DNA from: Mycolicibacterium sp. CBMA 247
GTDB taxonomy: Bacteria; Actinomycetota; Actinomycetes; Mycobacteriales; Mycobacteriaceae
Reading direction: 5' to 3'
Length of the DNA stretch: 64,000 bases
NCBI RefSeq assembly: GCF_009729095.1
Contig: NZ_VTGX01000001.1
Location: 806,001 to 870,000 of the forward strand
This document shows positions 54,027 through 62,422 of the stretch, in pieces (position 1 is the first letter of the stretch; every line of letters begins with the position of its first letter). The position numbers were made by a program, and so were the translations under genes. The notes under the pieces were generated by a model that worked only from the letters and a program-made list of their open reading frames with translations, was not told the origin of the DNA and made no database searches.

Positions 54027-54638
54027 GTGAGCGACCGCCTGCACCGCCTGATCCTGCTTCGCCACGGCGAGACCGAGTGGTCGGCCAGCGGCAGGCATAC
54101 CGGCCGCACCGAATTGGATCTCACCGAGACCGGACGCGAACAGGCCACGCTGGCCCGTCCGGCGCTTGCCGAGCTGCAGTTGAGCGACCCCCTGGTGATC
54201 AGCAGCCCGCGGCACCGCGCGCTGGTCACCGCCGAGTTGGCCGGTCTGCACGTCGACGAGGTCAACCCGGTGCTGTCCGAGTGGGATTACGGCGACTACG
54301 AGGGATTGACCACCGCACAGATCCGCCAGAGCGTGCCCGATTGGCTGGTATGGACGCATGGCTGCCCCGGTGGGGAGAGCGTGGCGCAGGTCGGGGCCCG
54401 CGCCGATCGGGCCGTGAAGCTGGCGCTGGCGCATCTGCCCGCCCGGGACGTGGTGTTCGTCGGGCACGGGCATTTCTCCCGCGCGATGTTGACCCGCTGG
54501 GCGGAACTGCCGGTGCCCGAGGGCATCCGGGTGTCGATGGTGCCCGCTTCCTTGGCGGTGTGCGGTTTCGAACACGGCGTGCGCCAGATCACCGCGCTCG
54601 GCCTGACCGGCCACGCCAACCCGTGTCTGTCGCAGTGA
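54027..54638 (+). CDS. gpm2: Histidine-phosphatase superfamily acid phosphatase (Rv3214/gpm2 orthologue)
   Basis: The 203-residue protein has the RHGE motif (LILLRHGETEWSASGRHTG) and the second catalytic His in VVFVGHGHFSRAM. Although named gpm2, the M. tuberculosis protein acts as a broad acid phosphatase rather than a phosphoglycerate mutase. GTG at 54027. Its stop overlaps the start of entC as GTGA, so the two are co-translated. Confidence 0.92.
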   Translation: MSDRLHRLILLRHGETEWSASGRHTGRTELDLTETGREQATLARPALAELQLSDPLVISSPRHRALVTAELAGLHVDEVNPVLSEWDYGDYEGLTTAQIRQSVPDWLVWTHGCPGGESVAQVGARADRAVKLALAHLPARDVVFVGHGHFSRAMLTRWAELPVPEGIRVSMVPASLAVCGFEHGVRQITALGLTGHANPCLSQ

Positions 54639-55720
54639 ACCCCTCGTTCGTGTTGGCCGGACCGACCGGCGCCGTCCTGGCCGAGGGGATGCGTGCCGGA
54701 TTCGCCGACATCGCCGACGCTCAGGCAGCGTTGCGCTCCGGAGCATCAATTGTGTTGGGCGCGTTACCATTTGACCCGACCGCACCGGCCGCCCTGTATG
54801 AACCCGAGACGGTTCGATTCACCGACGCACTACCGGACTGGGACGCGAGCCCACTCCCGGCGGTACTGGACCGCGAAACCCTGCCACCGGGACCGGTGCA
54901 CCGCGAGCGGGTGGCCGAGGCGATCCGGCAACTGCGCGATCCGCAGATCCCGATCGACAAGGTGGTGCTGGCCCGCGCGCTGCGACTGACCGCGGATTCC
55001 CCGTGGGATGTCCGAGCCGTCTTGCGCAGGCTGGCCGACGCCGACCCGGCCGCCACGGTCTATCTGGCGGATCTGTCCCCGGCGGGAGGCGCCCACGCCG
55101 GCACGGCCCTGGTGGGCGCCAGCCCCGAGTTGTTGGTGGCTCGCGAGGGCGAGATGGTGATCTGCCAGCCGTTCGCCGGGTCGGCACCGCGATCGGCCGA
55201 TCCGCAGATCGATCAGGCCAACGCGGCCGCACTGGCCGCCTCGGCGAAGAACCGGCACGAACATCAGCTGGTGGTCGACGTGATGCGGCAGGCGCTGGAT
55301 CCGTTGTGCGTGGATCTGCAGATCGCCGAGGAGCCGCAGTTGCACGGCACCGACGCACTGTGGCATCTGAGCACCCCGGTCCTGGGGCGACTACGCGAAA
55401 AACGGACCACAGCAATCGATCTCGCGCTCGCACTGCACCCCACCCCCGCTGTCGGCGGAGTCCCCACCGACCGCGCCGCCGCGCTGATCGGCGAATTGGA
55501 GGGTGATCGGGGGTTCTATGCGGGCGCCGTCGGCTGGTGCGACAGCAGCGGCGACGGACGCTGGGTGGTGTCGATCCGCTGTGCGATATTGTCCGCGGAC
55601 CGACGCACCGCACTGGCCAGTGCCGGCGGCGGTATCGTCGCCGAATCCGATCCAGATGACGAAGTCGACGAGACCACCACCAAATTCAAGACAATCCTGA
55701 CTGGGCTAGGAGCGACATGA
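54635..55720 (+). CDS. entC: Isochorismate synthase
   Basis: The 361-residue enzyme converts chorismate to isochorismate, for salicylate-derived siderophores or menaquinone. It has the chorismate-binding family features KVVLARALRL, LVGASPELLVAREG, KNRHEHQLVVDVM, LHPTPAVGGVP, FYAGAVGW and the Mg-binding GGGIVAESDPDDE. The start is taken as the GTG overlapping the upstream stop; a GTG at 54623 is an alternative. The GNAT gene overlaps its stop by four bases. Orthologue of Rv3215. Confidence 0.93.
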   Translation: MNPSFVLAGPTGAVLAEGMRAGFADIADAQAALRSGASIVLGALPFDPTAPAALYEPETVRFTDALPDWDASPLPAVLDRETLPPGPVHRERVAEAIRQLRDPQIPIDKVVLARALRLTADSPWDVRAVLRRLADADPAATVYLADLSPAGGAHAGTALVGASPELLVAREGEMVICQPFAGSAPRSADPQIDQANAAALAASAKNRHEHQLVVDVMRQALDPLCVDLQIAEEPQLHGTDALWHLSTPVLGRLREKRTTAIDLALALHPTPAVGGVPTDRAAALIGELEGDRGFYAGAVGWCDSSGDGRWVVSIRCAILSADRRTALASAGGGIVAESDPDDEVDETTTKFKTILTGLGAT

Positions 55721-56208
55721 GCGAGCTGATCCGCCGGGCGCGACCCGGCGACGAGGTCGAGATCACCGCGATGATCCGCGAGCTGGCCGAGTTCGAAAAG
55801 GCCTCCGACGAGTGCACTGTCACCGAAAAGCAGATGTACACAGCGCTTTTCGGCGACCGGCCGGTGGCGTATGCGCACATGGTGGAGGTCGACGGGCAGG
55901 TTGCCGCGACCGCGGTGTGGTTCCTGAACTTCTCCACCTGGGACGGGGTCGCCGGGGTCTATCTGGAGGATCTCTACGTGCGCCCGGCCTTCCGGCGCCG
56001 CGGGCTGGCCCGCAAGCTGTTGTCCACCTTGGCCGCCGAATGCGTCGAGCACGGGTACACCCGGATGAGCTGGGCGGTATTGAACTGGAATGTCAACGCC
56101 ATCGCGCTGTATGACGCGGTCGGCGGCGAGCCGCAGAGCGAGTGGACCACCTACCGGGTATCGGGCCCCGAGCTTTCGGCGCTGGCCGGCGAAACCGCGC
56201 GCAGCTAG
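55717..56208 (+). CDS. GNAT-family N-acetyltransferase (Rv3216 orthologue)
   Basis: The 163-residue protein has a complete GNAT fold with the acetyl-CoA loop RPAFRRRGLARKLLSTLA and the late Tyr/Asn region VLNWNVNAIALYDAVGG. It resembles diamine/spermidine acetyltransferase-like members (GVYLEDLYV). It starts with an ATGA overlap at the entC stop and ends at a CTAG shared with the convergent gene. Confidence 0.9.
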   Translation: MSELIRRARPGDEVEITAMIRELAEFEKASDECTVTEKQMYTALFGDRPVAYAHMVEVDGQVAATAVWFLNFSTWDGVAGVYLEDLYVRPAFRRRGLARKLLSTLAAECVEHGYTRMSWAVLNWNVNAIALYDAVGGEPQSEWTTYRVSGPELSALAGETARS

Positions 56209-56582
56209 CTGCGTCCGGTGATCCAGTCCACCGCGGATGGGCTGAACAGCAGGCCCAGGGTCACCAGGGCGAGCAACCCGACCAGCACGCCGTACACGAC
56301 GTGGTGGGAGGTGATGATGTACCAGGCCACCGGCAGCAACAGCAGGTTGGTCATCACCGCGATGCCCCGACCCCAACGCCGTGCGGTGATCAGCGCCCAG
56401 CCACCGGTCAGCACCCCACCGCCGATCAGCACGAACCAGATCGCGGTGCCGTAACCGCTGACGATGTGCTGGTCGGCGCCGGCCAGCGCACGCACCAACA
56501 GCACGACCGCCATGATCAGCGCGGCCACTCCTTCGGCGGCGGTCAGAAAGCCCGCGTACCGGACGGCAGGCGGTTGGATCAC
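56205..56582 (-). CDS. Four-helix integral membrane protein (Rv3217c orthologue)
   Basis: The 125-residue protein has four membrane helices ([63 protein letters not shown]) and no catalytic motif. Function unknown. It starts at a GTG whose GTGA overlaps the aroQ stop, so it is translated together with aroQ. Its own stop overlaps that of the GNAT gene. Confidence 0.85.
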   Translation of the reverse strand: MIQPPAVRYAGFLTAAEGVAALIMAVVLLVRALAGADQHIVSGYGTAIWFVLIGGGVLTGGWALITARRWGRGIAVMTNLLLLPVAWYIITSHHVVYGVLVGLLALVTLGLLFSPSAVDWITGRS

Positions 56583-57031
56583 GACAGCCGCTCCGCCAGG
56601 TAGCGCACCGCGTACTCGTACCCGGCCGGACCGGCGCCGGCGATCACCACCTGTGCGACGGCGGACACGTACGAGTGATGCCGGAACGACTCACGAGTGT
56701 GGATGTTGCTCAGGTGAACCTCCACCACCGGCAGCTCGGCAGCGCTGAGCGCATCGCGGATCGCCACCGAGGTGTGGCTGTAGGCCGCGGGATTGATGAT
56801 GATGCCGACGCAGTCCCCACGGGCCGCCTGGATGGCATCGACCAGCACGCCCTCGTGGTTGCTCTGCACCGCGCGGACCTCGAAGCCGAACCCGCCGGCC
56901 GTCTCGGCCACCTGCTGCTCGATCTGAGCCAGCGTGGTGGATCCATAGATTTCGGGCTGCCGGGTGCCGAGCATGTTGAGGTTGGGCCCGTTGACGAGCA
57001 GCAGACAAGGCTTCACAGGACGTTCGGTCAC
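56579..57031 (-). CDS. aroQ: Type II 3-dehydroquinate dehydratase
   Basis: The 150-residue enzyme has the type II signature [18 protein letters not shown] with the catalytic Tyr, [17 protein letters not shown] with the substrate-binding Asn, and [20 protein letters not shown] with the catalytic His. It dehydrates 3-dehydroquinate in the shikimate pathway or in quinate breakdown. The GTG at 57031 is the family start. M. tuberculosis has its gene in the aro cluster, so this copy may be a second one or a relocated one. Confidence 0.92.
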   Translation of the reverse strand: MTERPVKPCLLLVNGPNLNMLGTRQPEIYGSTTLAQIEQQVAETAGGFGFEVRAVQSNHEGVLVDAIQAARGDCVGIIINPAAYSHTSVAIRDALSAAELPVVEVHLSNIHTRESFRHHSYVSAVAQVVIAGAGPAGYEYAVRYLAERLS

Positions 57032-57094
57032 GTCCGTACGGTACCGGCGCAGGGGTCCCCGCAGGCAATACGCACGGCCTGCGACACTGACCGC

Positions 57095-57484
57095 GTGTCG
57101 AGCGACAACGACTGCCCGTGCGGTACCGGCCTCGCCTACGCCGAGTGCTGCGGCCCGCTGCACAGCGGCGCTCGCCCGGCCCCTACGGCCGTCGCGCTGA
57201 TGCGGTCACGGTTCAGCGCCTTCGCCGTCGGTGACATCGGCTACCTGCTGACCTCCTGGCATCCCGACACCCGCCCCGCCGACCTGACCCTGGAGGCGGC
57301 CATCACCTGGCGCCGGTTGCAGATCGTCGACACCGATGCCGGCGGTGAGGATGACACCGCAGGCGTGGTCGAGTTCCGCGCCCAGTACGTACATGGCGGC
57401 GGCCGGCACATCCTGCACGAACGCAGTCGTTTCGAGCGCGTCGAGGGTCAGTGGCGTTACCTGGATGGGGACATCTACGAATAA
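57095..57484 (+). CDS. YchJ-family SEC-C metal-binding protein (UPF0225)
   Basis: The 129-residue protein starts with the SEC-C zinc motif [19 protein letters not shown] and continues with the NTF2-like YchJ domain ([22 protein letters not shown] broken by acidic loops, then [17 protein letters not shown]). Function unknown. The GTG at 57095 is needed to include the complete metal motif. Divergent from aroQ by 63 bases. Confidence 0.88.
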   Translation: MSSDNDCPCGTGLAYAECCGPLHSGARPAPTAVALMRSRFSAFAVGDIGYLLTSWHPDTRPADLTLEAAITWRRLQIVDTDAGGEDDTAGVVEFRAQYVHGGGRHILHERSRFERVEGQWRYLDGDIYE

Positions 57485-57519
57485 CGGCAGTACACGTTGC
57501 CCGGTTAGGCTCATGCCCC

Positions 57520-58482
57520 GTGCGCGCCGTGCTGATCGTCAACCCGAACGCCACTTCGACCACCCCGGCGGGACGTGACCTGCTCGCCCACGCGCTGGAA
57601 AGCCGGGTGACGCTGACCGTCGAACACACCAACCATCGAGGTCACGCCATCGAGATCGCTCGTGACGCGGCCCGTGACGGTGTGGACGTGCTGATCGTGC
57701 ACGGCGGCGACGGCACCGTCAACGAAGTCGTCAACGGCGTGCTCGGTGACTGCGGAAACCGCCCCGACGCGGCCCTGGCACCGGCGGTGGCCGTCGTGCC
57801 GGGAGGTTCGGCCAACGTCTTCGCGCGGGCGCTCGGCATCAGCCCCGATCCCATCGAGGCCACCAATCAACTCGTCGACCTGCTCGGTGGCTACCGGATG
57901 GGACGCGCCTGGCGCCGCATCGGTCTGATGGATTGCGGCGAGCGCTGGGGCGTGTTCACCGCGGGTATGGGCGTGGACGGCGACGTGGTGGCGGCCGTGG
58001 AGGCGCAACGCGCGAAAGGCCGCAAGGTCACCGCATCGCGATACGTCCGGGTGGCCGTGCGCGAAGTGCTCGCCAGCGCGCGCAAGGAACCGACCCTGAC
58101 GCTGCATCTGCCGGGCGCCGACCCGGTCACCGGGGTGCACTTCGCGTTCGTCTCGAACTCCAGTCCCTGGACGTATGCGAACAGCCGCCCGGTGTGGACG
58201 AACCCGGACACCACGTTCGACACCGGTTTGGGCGTGTTCGCCACCACGAGCACGAACATCGCGGCGAATCTGAGGCTCGTCCGCCAGATGGTGGCCCGCA
58301 AGCCGCGCCTGGCGGCCAAGCATCTGATCCGTGACGACAACGTGTCATCGGTCACCGTGACGAGCAACACGCCTGTCGCGTGCCAGATCGACGGGGATTA
58401 CATCGGTCTGCGCGAAATCATGACGTTCACGTCGGTTCCCGAGGCACTGAGCGTCGTTGCGCCGACGAAGAAAACTGTTTGA
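57520..58482 (+). CDS. Diacylglycerol/lipid kinase family protein (Rv3218 orthologue)
   Basis: The 320-residue protein has the DAGK catalytic domain with NPNATSTTPAG, the nucleotide motif VHGGDGTVNEVVNGVLG and PGGSANVFARALGI, and a C-terminal beta domain ending in QIDGDYIGLREIM. It phosphorylates a lipid such as diacylglycerol or a polyprenol-linked lipid. The GTG at 57520 gives MRAVLIVNPNA. It lies 35 bases after the YchJ-type gene. Confidence 0.9.
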   Translation: MRAVLIVNPNATSTTPAGRDLLAHALESRVTLTVEHTNHRGHAIEIARDAARDGVDVLIVHGGDGTVNEVVNGVLGDCGNRPDAALAPAVAVVPGGSANVFARALGISPDPIEATNQLVDLLGGYRMGRAWRRIGLMDCGERWGVFTAGMGVDGDVVAAVEAQRAKGRKVTASRYVRVAVREVLASARKEPTLTLHLPGADPVTGVHFAFVSNSSPWTYANSRPVWTNPDTTFDTGLGVFATTSTNIAANLRLVRQMVARKPRLAAKHLIRDDNVSSVTVTSNTPVACQIDGDYIGLREIMTFTSVPEALSVVAPTKKTV

Positions 58483-58532
58483 CCTGCGCAAACACACCAT
58501 CAATGGTGGAATTAGGGCGCAGCTGTGAGTGA

Positions 58533-58543
58533 GTGTAGTACAC
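58533..58543. promoter_or_regulatory. Palindrome in the whiB1 upstream region
   Basis: GTGTA-G-TACAC forms an 11-bp palindrome about 200 bases before whiB1, next to TGTGA (58524-58528). The M. tuberculosis whiB1 promoter is controlled by the cAMP receptor protein, whose site begins with TGTGA, but the second half site (TCACA) is missing. TTGACA occurs at 58608-58613. The rest of 58483-58739 shows no gene. Confidence 0.3.
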
Positions 58544-58739
58544 AGGAGTGAGGGCTCAGGTAACCGACCCCGCCAGTGACTTTGCCCACGTGTTAACTCA
58601 ATGCTATTGACATCTGTTCAGCCTGTGAAACCATCAATGCAACAGGGCAGAAACATTCGTGTGCACCCGTTAACAGCCGAAGAAAATCTGGTGCGCTTTG
58701 CCGCGCACGCATGACATATCTAACGAGGAGTTTGATCTT

Positions 58740-58994
58740 ATGGATTGGCGCCACAAGGCCGTCTGTCGCGACGAAGATCCGGAGCTGTTCTTCCCCGTGG
58801 GAAACAGCGGCCCGGCGCTTGCTCAGATCGCCGACGCGAAGCTGGTGTGCAACCGCTGCCCGGTGACCACCGAGTGCCTCACCTGGGCCTTGGACTCCGG
58901 CCAGGACGCCGGCGTGTGGGGCGGGATGAGCGAGGACGAGCGTCGCGCGCTCAAGCGTCGCAACGCCCGCACCAAGGCCCGCACCGGAGTCTGA
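58740..58994 (+). CDS. whiB1: WhiB1, nitric-oxide-sensing WhiB protein
   Basis: The 84-residue protein has the [4Fe-4S] ligands Cys9, Cys37, Cys40 and Cys46 and the WhiB turn GVWGG, and ends in a basic stretch (RRALKRRNARTKAR). WhiB1 is essential in M. tuberculosis, binds sigma-A, and loses its cluster on reaction with nitric oxide. The ATG at 58740 follows GAGGAG at ten bases. A strong terminator stands 20 bases after the stop. Confidence 0.97.
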   Translation: MDWRHKAVCRDEDPELFFPVGNSGPALAQIADAKLVCNRCPVTTECLTWALDSGQDAGVWGGMSEDERRALKRRNARTKARTGV

Positions 58995-59013
58995 CCGAGT
59001 CCAGACCCGACGC

Positions 59014-59055
59014 AAGCTATGGCCCTGACGAAAGTCGGGGCCATAGCTTATTTTT
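59014..59055 (+). terminator. Intrinsic terminator of whiB1
   Basis: AAGCTATGGCCC (59014-59025) pairs with the facing GGGCCATAGCTT around a GAC-GAAA-GTC tip, and ATTTTT follows (59050-59055). It is the best classical terminator on the plus strand in this window. Confidence 0.93.
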
Positions 59056-59177
59056 GCGGCCATTATCGATAGCAAATTGCGTAATTGCCGTCACATTTCG
59101 TATTGACGCAACTGTGCAATTCCTTCATTGGTACTGGCGTCCCACTGCGAGCCTCCTGTGAACGCGCTCGGCCCTGC

Positions 59178-60677
59178 TCACTGGGTTCCGCGGCTACGCC
59201 GGCCGATCGGCACCCGCAGCACCACATCTGTTCCCCCCGAAGCGACATCGTGCATGCCCAGCGAGCCGTCCAGTTCCGCGGTGACCAGCGTCCGGACGAT
59301 CTGCAGGCCCAACCGGTCGGACTTCTCCAGGCTGAACCCGTCGGGCAGCCCTCGTCCGTCGTCGTGCACCACGACATCGAGCCAGGGGGCCGACCGCTCC
59401 GCCCGGATCGTCACACAACCTTGGGGCGTAGAGGCGTCGAAGGCGTGCTCGATGGCGTTCTGCACCAACTCGGTGATCACCATGATCAGCGCAGTCGCAC
59501 GGTCGGCGTCGAGCACGCCGAGGGCGCCGTCCCGGTTGATCCGGATCGGGGTGCTCACCGAGGCGACATCGTTCATGATCGGCAGGATCCGGTCGATCAC
59601 CTGGTCGAGGTTGACCTCCTCGTCGACCGACATCGACAACGCATCGTGCACCAGTGCGATCGAGGACACCCGCCGCACCGATTCGGTGAGCGCTTCGCGG
59701 GCCTCCATGTTGTTGGTCCGGCGCGCCTGCAGCCGCAACAGCGCTGCCACGGTCTGCAGGTTGTTCTTCACCCGGTGATGGATCTCCCGGATGGTGGCGT
59801 CCTTGCTCAGCAGCGCGCGGTCACGTCGTTTGACCTCGGTGACGTCGCGGATCAGGACTGCGGCGCCGACAGCGGCCCCGTGCACGACCAGCGGGAGGGT
59901 TCGCAGCAGTACCGCCGCGCCGCCCGCGTCGACCTCCATGCGCATGCTGGAACCGCCGGCGAGCGAGTCGCGCACGTGGTTGGCCAATTCCTGGGCCTCG
60001 AACGGGTCGGAGATCAACGGCCGGGTGACGGTGACCAGATTGTGCCCGTCGATCTCGGAGGCCAGCCCCATGCGGTGGTAGGCCGAGATCGCATTGGGAC
60101 TGGCGAACACCACATCGCCGACCTCATCGAGGCGGATGAATCCGTCACCCACCCGCGGGCTGGAACGCGACATGGCCAGATCGCCGACGTTGGGGAAGGT
60201 GCCTTCGGACAGCATGTGCAGCAGATCACTCGCACAGTCCAGGTAGGCGCCCTCCAGTGGGCTGGCCATACGGCGGGCGGCCAGTGCGGTCTGGTGGGTG
60301 AGCACCGCGACCACGTGATCGCGGTGCCGCACCGGCACCGCTTCCACGTTCAGACCGGGTGGGTCTGGCGAATGTCGTTGTGTGCCACCGTTTCCCCGGC
60401 CGATCGCACCGGACTCGAAGGCCGTGGTGACGACAGGGAGGTCCGCGGCGGCCGCCAGTGTGCCGACCGAGTCGGCGAGCAACACGGTGGGGGCGGTGTT
60501 GGGCCGCACCTGTGCGACGCACACCAGTACGCCGTCGTCGCGGCGTACCCACATCAGATAGTCGGCAAATGACAGGTCGGCGAGTAGTTGCCACTCCCCC
60601 ACCACCGCATGCAAATGGTCCACCGCGCTACCGGGCAGAACGGTGTGCTCGGCGAGGAGATCACCGAGGGTGGACAT
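59178..60677 (-). CDS. pdtaS: PdtaS sensor histidine kinase
   Basis: The 499-residue soluble kinase has an N-terminal GAF domain (about 1-150), a PAS domain (about 175-280) and HisKA_2/HATPase domains. The phosphoacceptor His lies in REIHHRVKNNLQTVAALL (300/301), the N-box in TELVQNAIEHAF and the G-box in DDGRGLPDGF. It phosphorylates PdtaR, an ANTAR RNA-binding antiterminator, and responds to nitric oxide and copper in M. tuberculosis. pdtaR is not in this window. Orthologue of Rv3220c. Confidence 0.95.
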   Translation of the reverse strand: MSTLGDLLAEHTVLPGSAVDHLHAVVGEWQLLADLSFADYLMWVRRDDGVLVCVAQVRPNTAPTVLLADSVGTLAAAADLPVVTTAFESGAIGRGNGGTQRHSPDPPGLNVEAVPVRHRDHVVAVLTHQTALAARRMASPLEGAYLDCASDLLHMLSEGTFPNVGDLAMSRSSPRVGDGFIRLDEVGDVVFASPNAISAYHRMGLASEIDGHNLVTVTRPLISDPFEAQELANHVRDSLAGGSSMRMEVDAGGAAVLLRTLPLVVHGAAVGAAVLIRDVTEVKRRDRALLSKDATIREIHHRVKNNLQTVAALLRLQARRTNNMEAREALTESVRRVSSIALVHDALSMSVDEEVNLDQVIDRILPIMNDVASVSTPIRINRDGALGVLDADRATALIMVITELVQNAIEHAFDASTPQGCVTIRAERSAPWLDVVVHDDGRGLPDGFSLEKSDRLGLQIVRTLVTAELDGSLGMHDVASGGTDVVLRVPIGRRSRGTQ

Positions 60678-60723
60678 CAGCCAACGTCCGCCGCGCACGC
60701 GAGGAGCATGGAAGGAACCCGTG

Positions 60724-60939
60724 TCAGTCGATCACCGCGATGAGGTCGCCGGCCTGGATCACGTCGCCCACGGCGACACTGACCTTGGTGACGGTGCCCG
60801 CGATCTCGGCGAGGACCGGGATCTCCATCTTCATCGACTCGAGCAGCACCAGGGTGTCCCCCGCACCGATCTGATCGCCCTCGTGAACCACGACCTCGAG
60901 CACACTGGCCACGATTTCGGCGCGAACGTCCTCGGCCAT
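60724..60939 (-). CDS. Biotin/lipoyl attachment protein (TB7.3, Rv3221c orthologue)
   Basis: The 71-residue protein is a single biotinyl domain with the modified Lys in LESMKMEIPVLAE. It is a stand-alone BCCP-like protein; the carboxylase it serves is not encoded nearby. ATG 60939 has GGGG six bases upstream. It ends 46 bases before the pdtaS start on the same strand, as in M. tuberculosis. Confidence 0.93.
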   Translation of the reverse strand: MAEDVRAEIVASVLEVVVHEGDQIGAGDTLVLLESMKMEIPVLAEIAGTVTKVSVAVGDVIQAGDLIAVID

Positions 60940-61084
60940 CTTCACCCCATTTCACTCTGGCTGCTGACCCGATTGCTTCTGCGTACTCGGGCCCGTATAT
61001 CGAACCACAACACCGGGTGGACAGCGCTGCCCCCAGGCCATGAGACACTAGGGAGCAAGCCCTTACACCATCTGGAGGAACATC

Positions 61085-61177
61085 ATGGCCAAGCGTGGCC
61101 GCAAGAAGCGGGACCGCAAGCACTCGAAGGCGAACCACGGCAAGCGCCCCAACGCCGGTTCGAAGTCAGTGCGCTAG
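61085..61177 (+). CDS. Ribosomal protein bL37
   Basis: A 30-codon gene encodes an extremely basic peptide beginning MAKRGRKKRDRKHSKANHGK and ending RPNAGSKSVR. It corresponds to the small actinobacterial large-subunit protein bL37 seen in mycobacterial ribosome structures. The ribosome site is strong (GGAGGAA, six bases before ATG 61085), and a terminator follows. It stands alone between rshA and the biotinyl protein gene on the opposite strand. Confidence 0.88.
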   Translation: MAKRGRKKRDRKHSKANHGKRPNAGSKSVR

Positions 61178-61195
61178 CCACTTCGGCAGACTGTG

Positions 61196-61228
61196 ACCGC
61201 CCGACTCCCTTCGGAGATCGGGCGGTTT
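61196..61228 (+). terminator. Terminator after the bL37 gene
   Basis: ACCGCCCGA (61196-61204) pairs with TCGGGCGGT (61218-61226), followed by a short T run. It can also act for rshA transcription from the other strand. Confidence 0.75.
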
Positions 61229-61260
61229 GTCGTCTGGCCGGACGGGGACTGACCGCCCGG

Positions 61261-61575
61261 TCAGCCCTGGATGATCGTGGTACGGCTGATCTGAATGCGC
61301 AGCCGCTCACGCAATCCATCCGGAGCCTTTTCACCGCTGCATTTGGCCGCGATCAGCCGCTTGACCCGTTCCTCGACCCCGTAGTGCCGGAGGCAGGCCG
61401 GGCATTCTTCGAGGTGGTGCTTGAGCTTGTCGCGGCTTTCGGCTGTGCATTCACCGTCAAGCAGCGTCCATACCTCCGCGATCACCGCGGCGCAGTCCGG
61501 GTGCTCGGGGTCGACGGGACCGATCGGCGGGGTCCAGCGCTCGTCCTCGCGATTCGACTCACGGTTGTCACTCAT
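61261..61575 (-). CDS. rshA: Anti-sigma factor RshA
   Basis: The 104-residue ZAS-type anti-sigma factor holds SigH inactive until its zinc/thiol centre is oxidised. The motif [14 protein letters not shown] supplies His and two Cys of the switch, and additional Cys are in PDCAAVIAE and AAKCSGEK. The ATG at 61575 overlaps the sigH stop by four bases, so inhibitor and sigma factor are made in a fixed ratio. Orthologue of Rv3221A. Confidence 0.95.
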   Translation of the reverse strand: MSDNRESNREDERWTPPIGPVDPEHPDCAAVIAEVWTLLDGECTAESRDKLKHHLEECPACLRHYGVEERVKRLIAAKCSGEKAPDGLRERLRIQISRTTIIQG

Positions 61576-62219
61576 GAGGAGACCTCCTCCGGCTCACCAA
61601 GCTGCTGACCTCGGATGAAGCCGCGATCCCTGGCCACATCGGCCAACAGTTCGCGCAGCTGCTTGCGGCCGCGGTGCAGTCGGGACATCACCGTCCCGAT
61701 GGGAGTATCCATGATCTCGGCGATCTCCTTGTAGGGGAAGCCCTCGACATCGGCGTAGTACACCGCCATCCGGAATTCCTCGGGCAATGCCTGCAGCGCT
61801 GCCTTGATCTCGGTGTCGGGCAGTGCCTCCAGCGCCTCCACCTCCGCCGAACGCAGACCGGTCGAGGAATGCGCGGCATTGGCTGCCAGCTGCCAGTCGG
61901 TGATCTCGTCGGTGGGGTACTCAGCGGGTTGGCGCTGCTTCTTGCGGTAGCTGTTGATGTAGGTGTTGGTCAGGATCCGGTACAGCCAGGCCTTGAGGTT
62001 GGTTCCCTCGCGGAATGACCGGAAGCCGGCGTAGGCCTTGACCATGGTTTCCTGCAGCAGGTCCTCGGCATCGGCGGGGTTGCGGGTCATCCGCAGCGCA
62101 CCACCGTAGAGCTGGTCCAGCAGCGGGATGGCATCACGTTCGAACCGGGCGGTCAGCTCGGCATCAGTTTCGGCAGTCGGCTGCGGCGTGTCAGGCTCGG
62201 CCTGCTCGACGTCAGTCAT
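61572..62219 (-). CDS. sigH: ECF sigma factor SigH
   Basis: The 215-residue sigma factor has region 2 ([20 protein letters not shown], then [20 protein letters not shown]) and region 4 ([38 protein letters not shown]). It drives the thiol-oxidation and heat stress regulon (thioredoxins, mycoredoxin-related genes, sigE, sigB). ATG 62219 agrees with the core homology, but its ribosome site is distant. A GTG at 62312, in frame and behind AAGGAGG, would add 31 residues. Downstream it is coupled to rshA. Confidence 0.95.
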   Translation of the reverse strand: MTDVEQAEPDTPQPTAETDAELTARFERDAIPLLDQLYGGALRMTRNPADAEDLLQETMVKAYAGFRSFREGTNLKAWLYRILTNTYINSYRKKQRQPAEYPTDEITDWQLAANAAHSSTGLRSAEVEALEALPDTEIKAALQALPEEFRMAVYYADVEGFPYKEIAEIMDTPIGTVMSRLHRGRKQLRELLADVARDRGFIRGQQLGEPEEVSS

Positions 62220-62309
62220 CGTGGGAAACACCTTCCCTTCTGTCGCGGCGCCACCATGGGGTACGGAATACCACTTGGTATCCGCGGGCCGTTCCAGGCA
62301 TACGGTTGG

Positions 62310-62330
62310 CACCAGAATCCTCCTTAAGAT
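62310..62330 (-). promoter_or_regulatory. sigH: Strong ribosome site and upstream GTG start of sigH
   Basis: On the minus strand AAGGAGG is followed after six bases by GTG (62312-62310), which is in frame with sigH and uninterrupted for 31 codons. The same layout yields the longer, unstable isoform of SigR in Streptomyces coelicolor. A 14-bp palindrome ATACCA-AG-TGGTAT lies in the extension (62268-62281). Confidence 0.65.
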
Positions 62331-62379
62331 CCTAGAGCGTGCTACCGACAAGTAGCGCTGATCAGGTGTTGAGAGCAAT

Positions 62380-62406
62380 AACACCATGCAGGGGCCATGA
62401 TGTTCC
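62380..62406 (-). promoter_or_regulatory. Sigma-H-type autoregulatory promoter of sigH
   Basis: On the minus strand GGGAACA (core GGAAC 62406-62402) and GTT (62382-62380) are separated by 19 bases, the consensus of SigH/SigR promoters. Transcripts from here would begin about 60 bases before the upstream GTG and so include the long sigH frame. The promoter lies against the start of the divergent ybaK gene. Confidence 0.75.
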
Positions 62407-62422
62407 CGGCTACGCTGTGCCG

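Noticed and set aside
58524..58543. CRP site upstream of whiB1
   Set aside because: Only the TGTGA half is present; the symmetric half cannot be found, so I list only the palindrome at low confidence.
62268..62295. GGAAC at 62295-62291 as a second sigma-H promoter for short sigH
   Set aside because: No GTT at the required spacing; the upstream GGAAC-N19-GTT fits much better.
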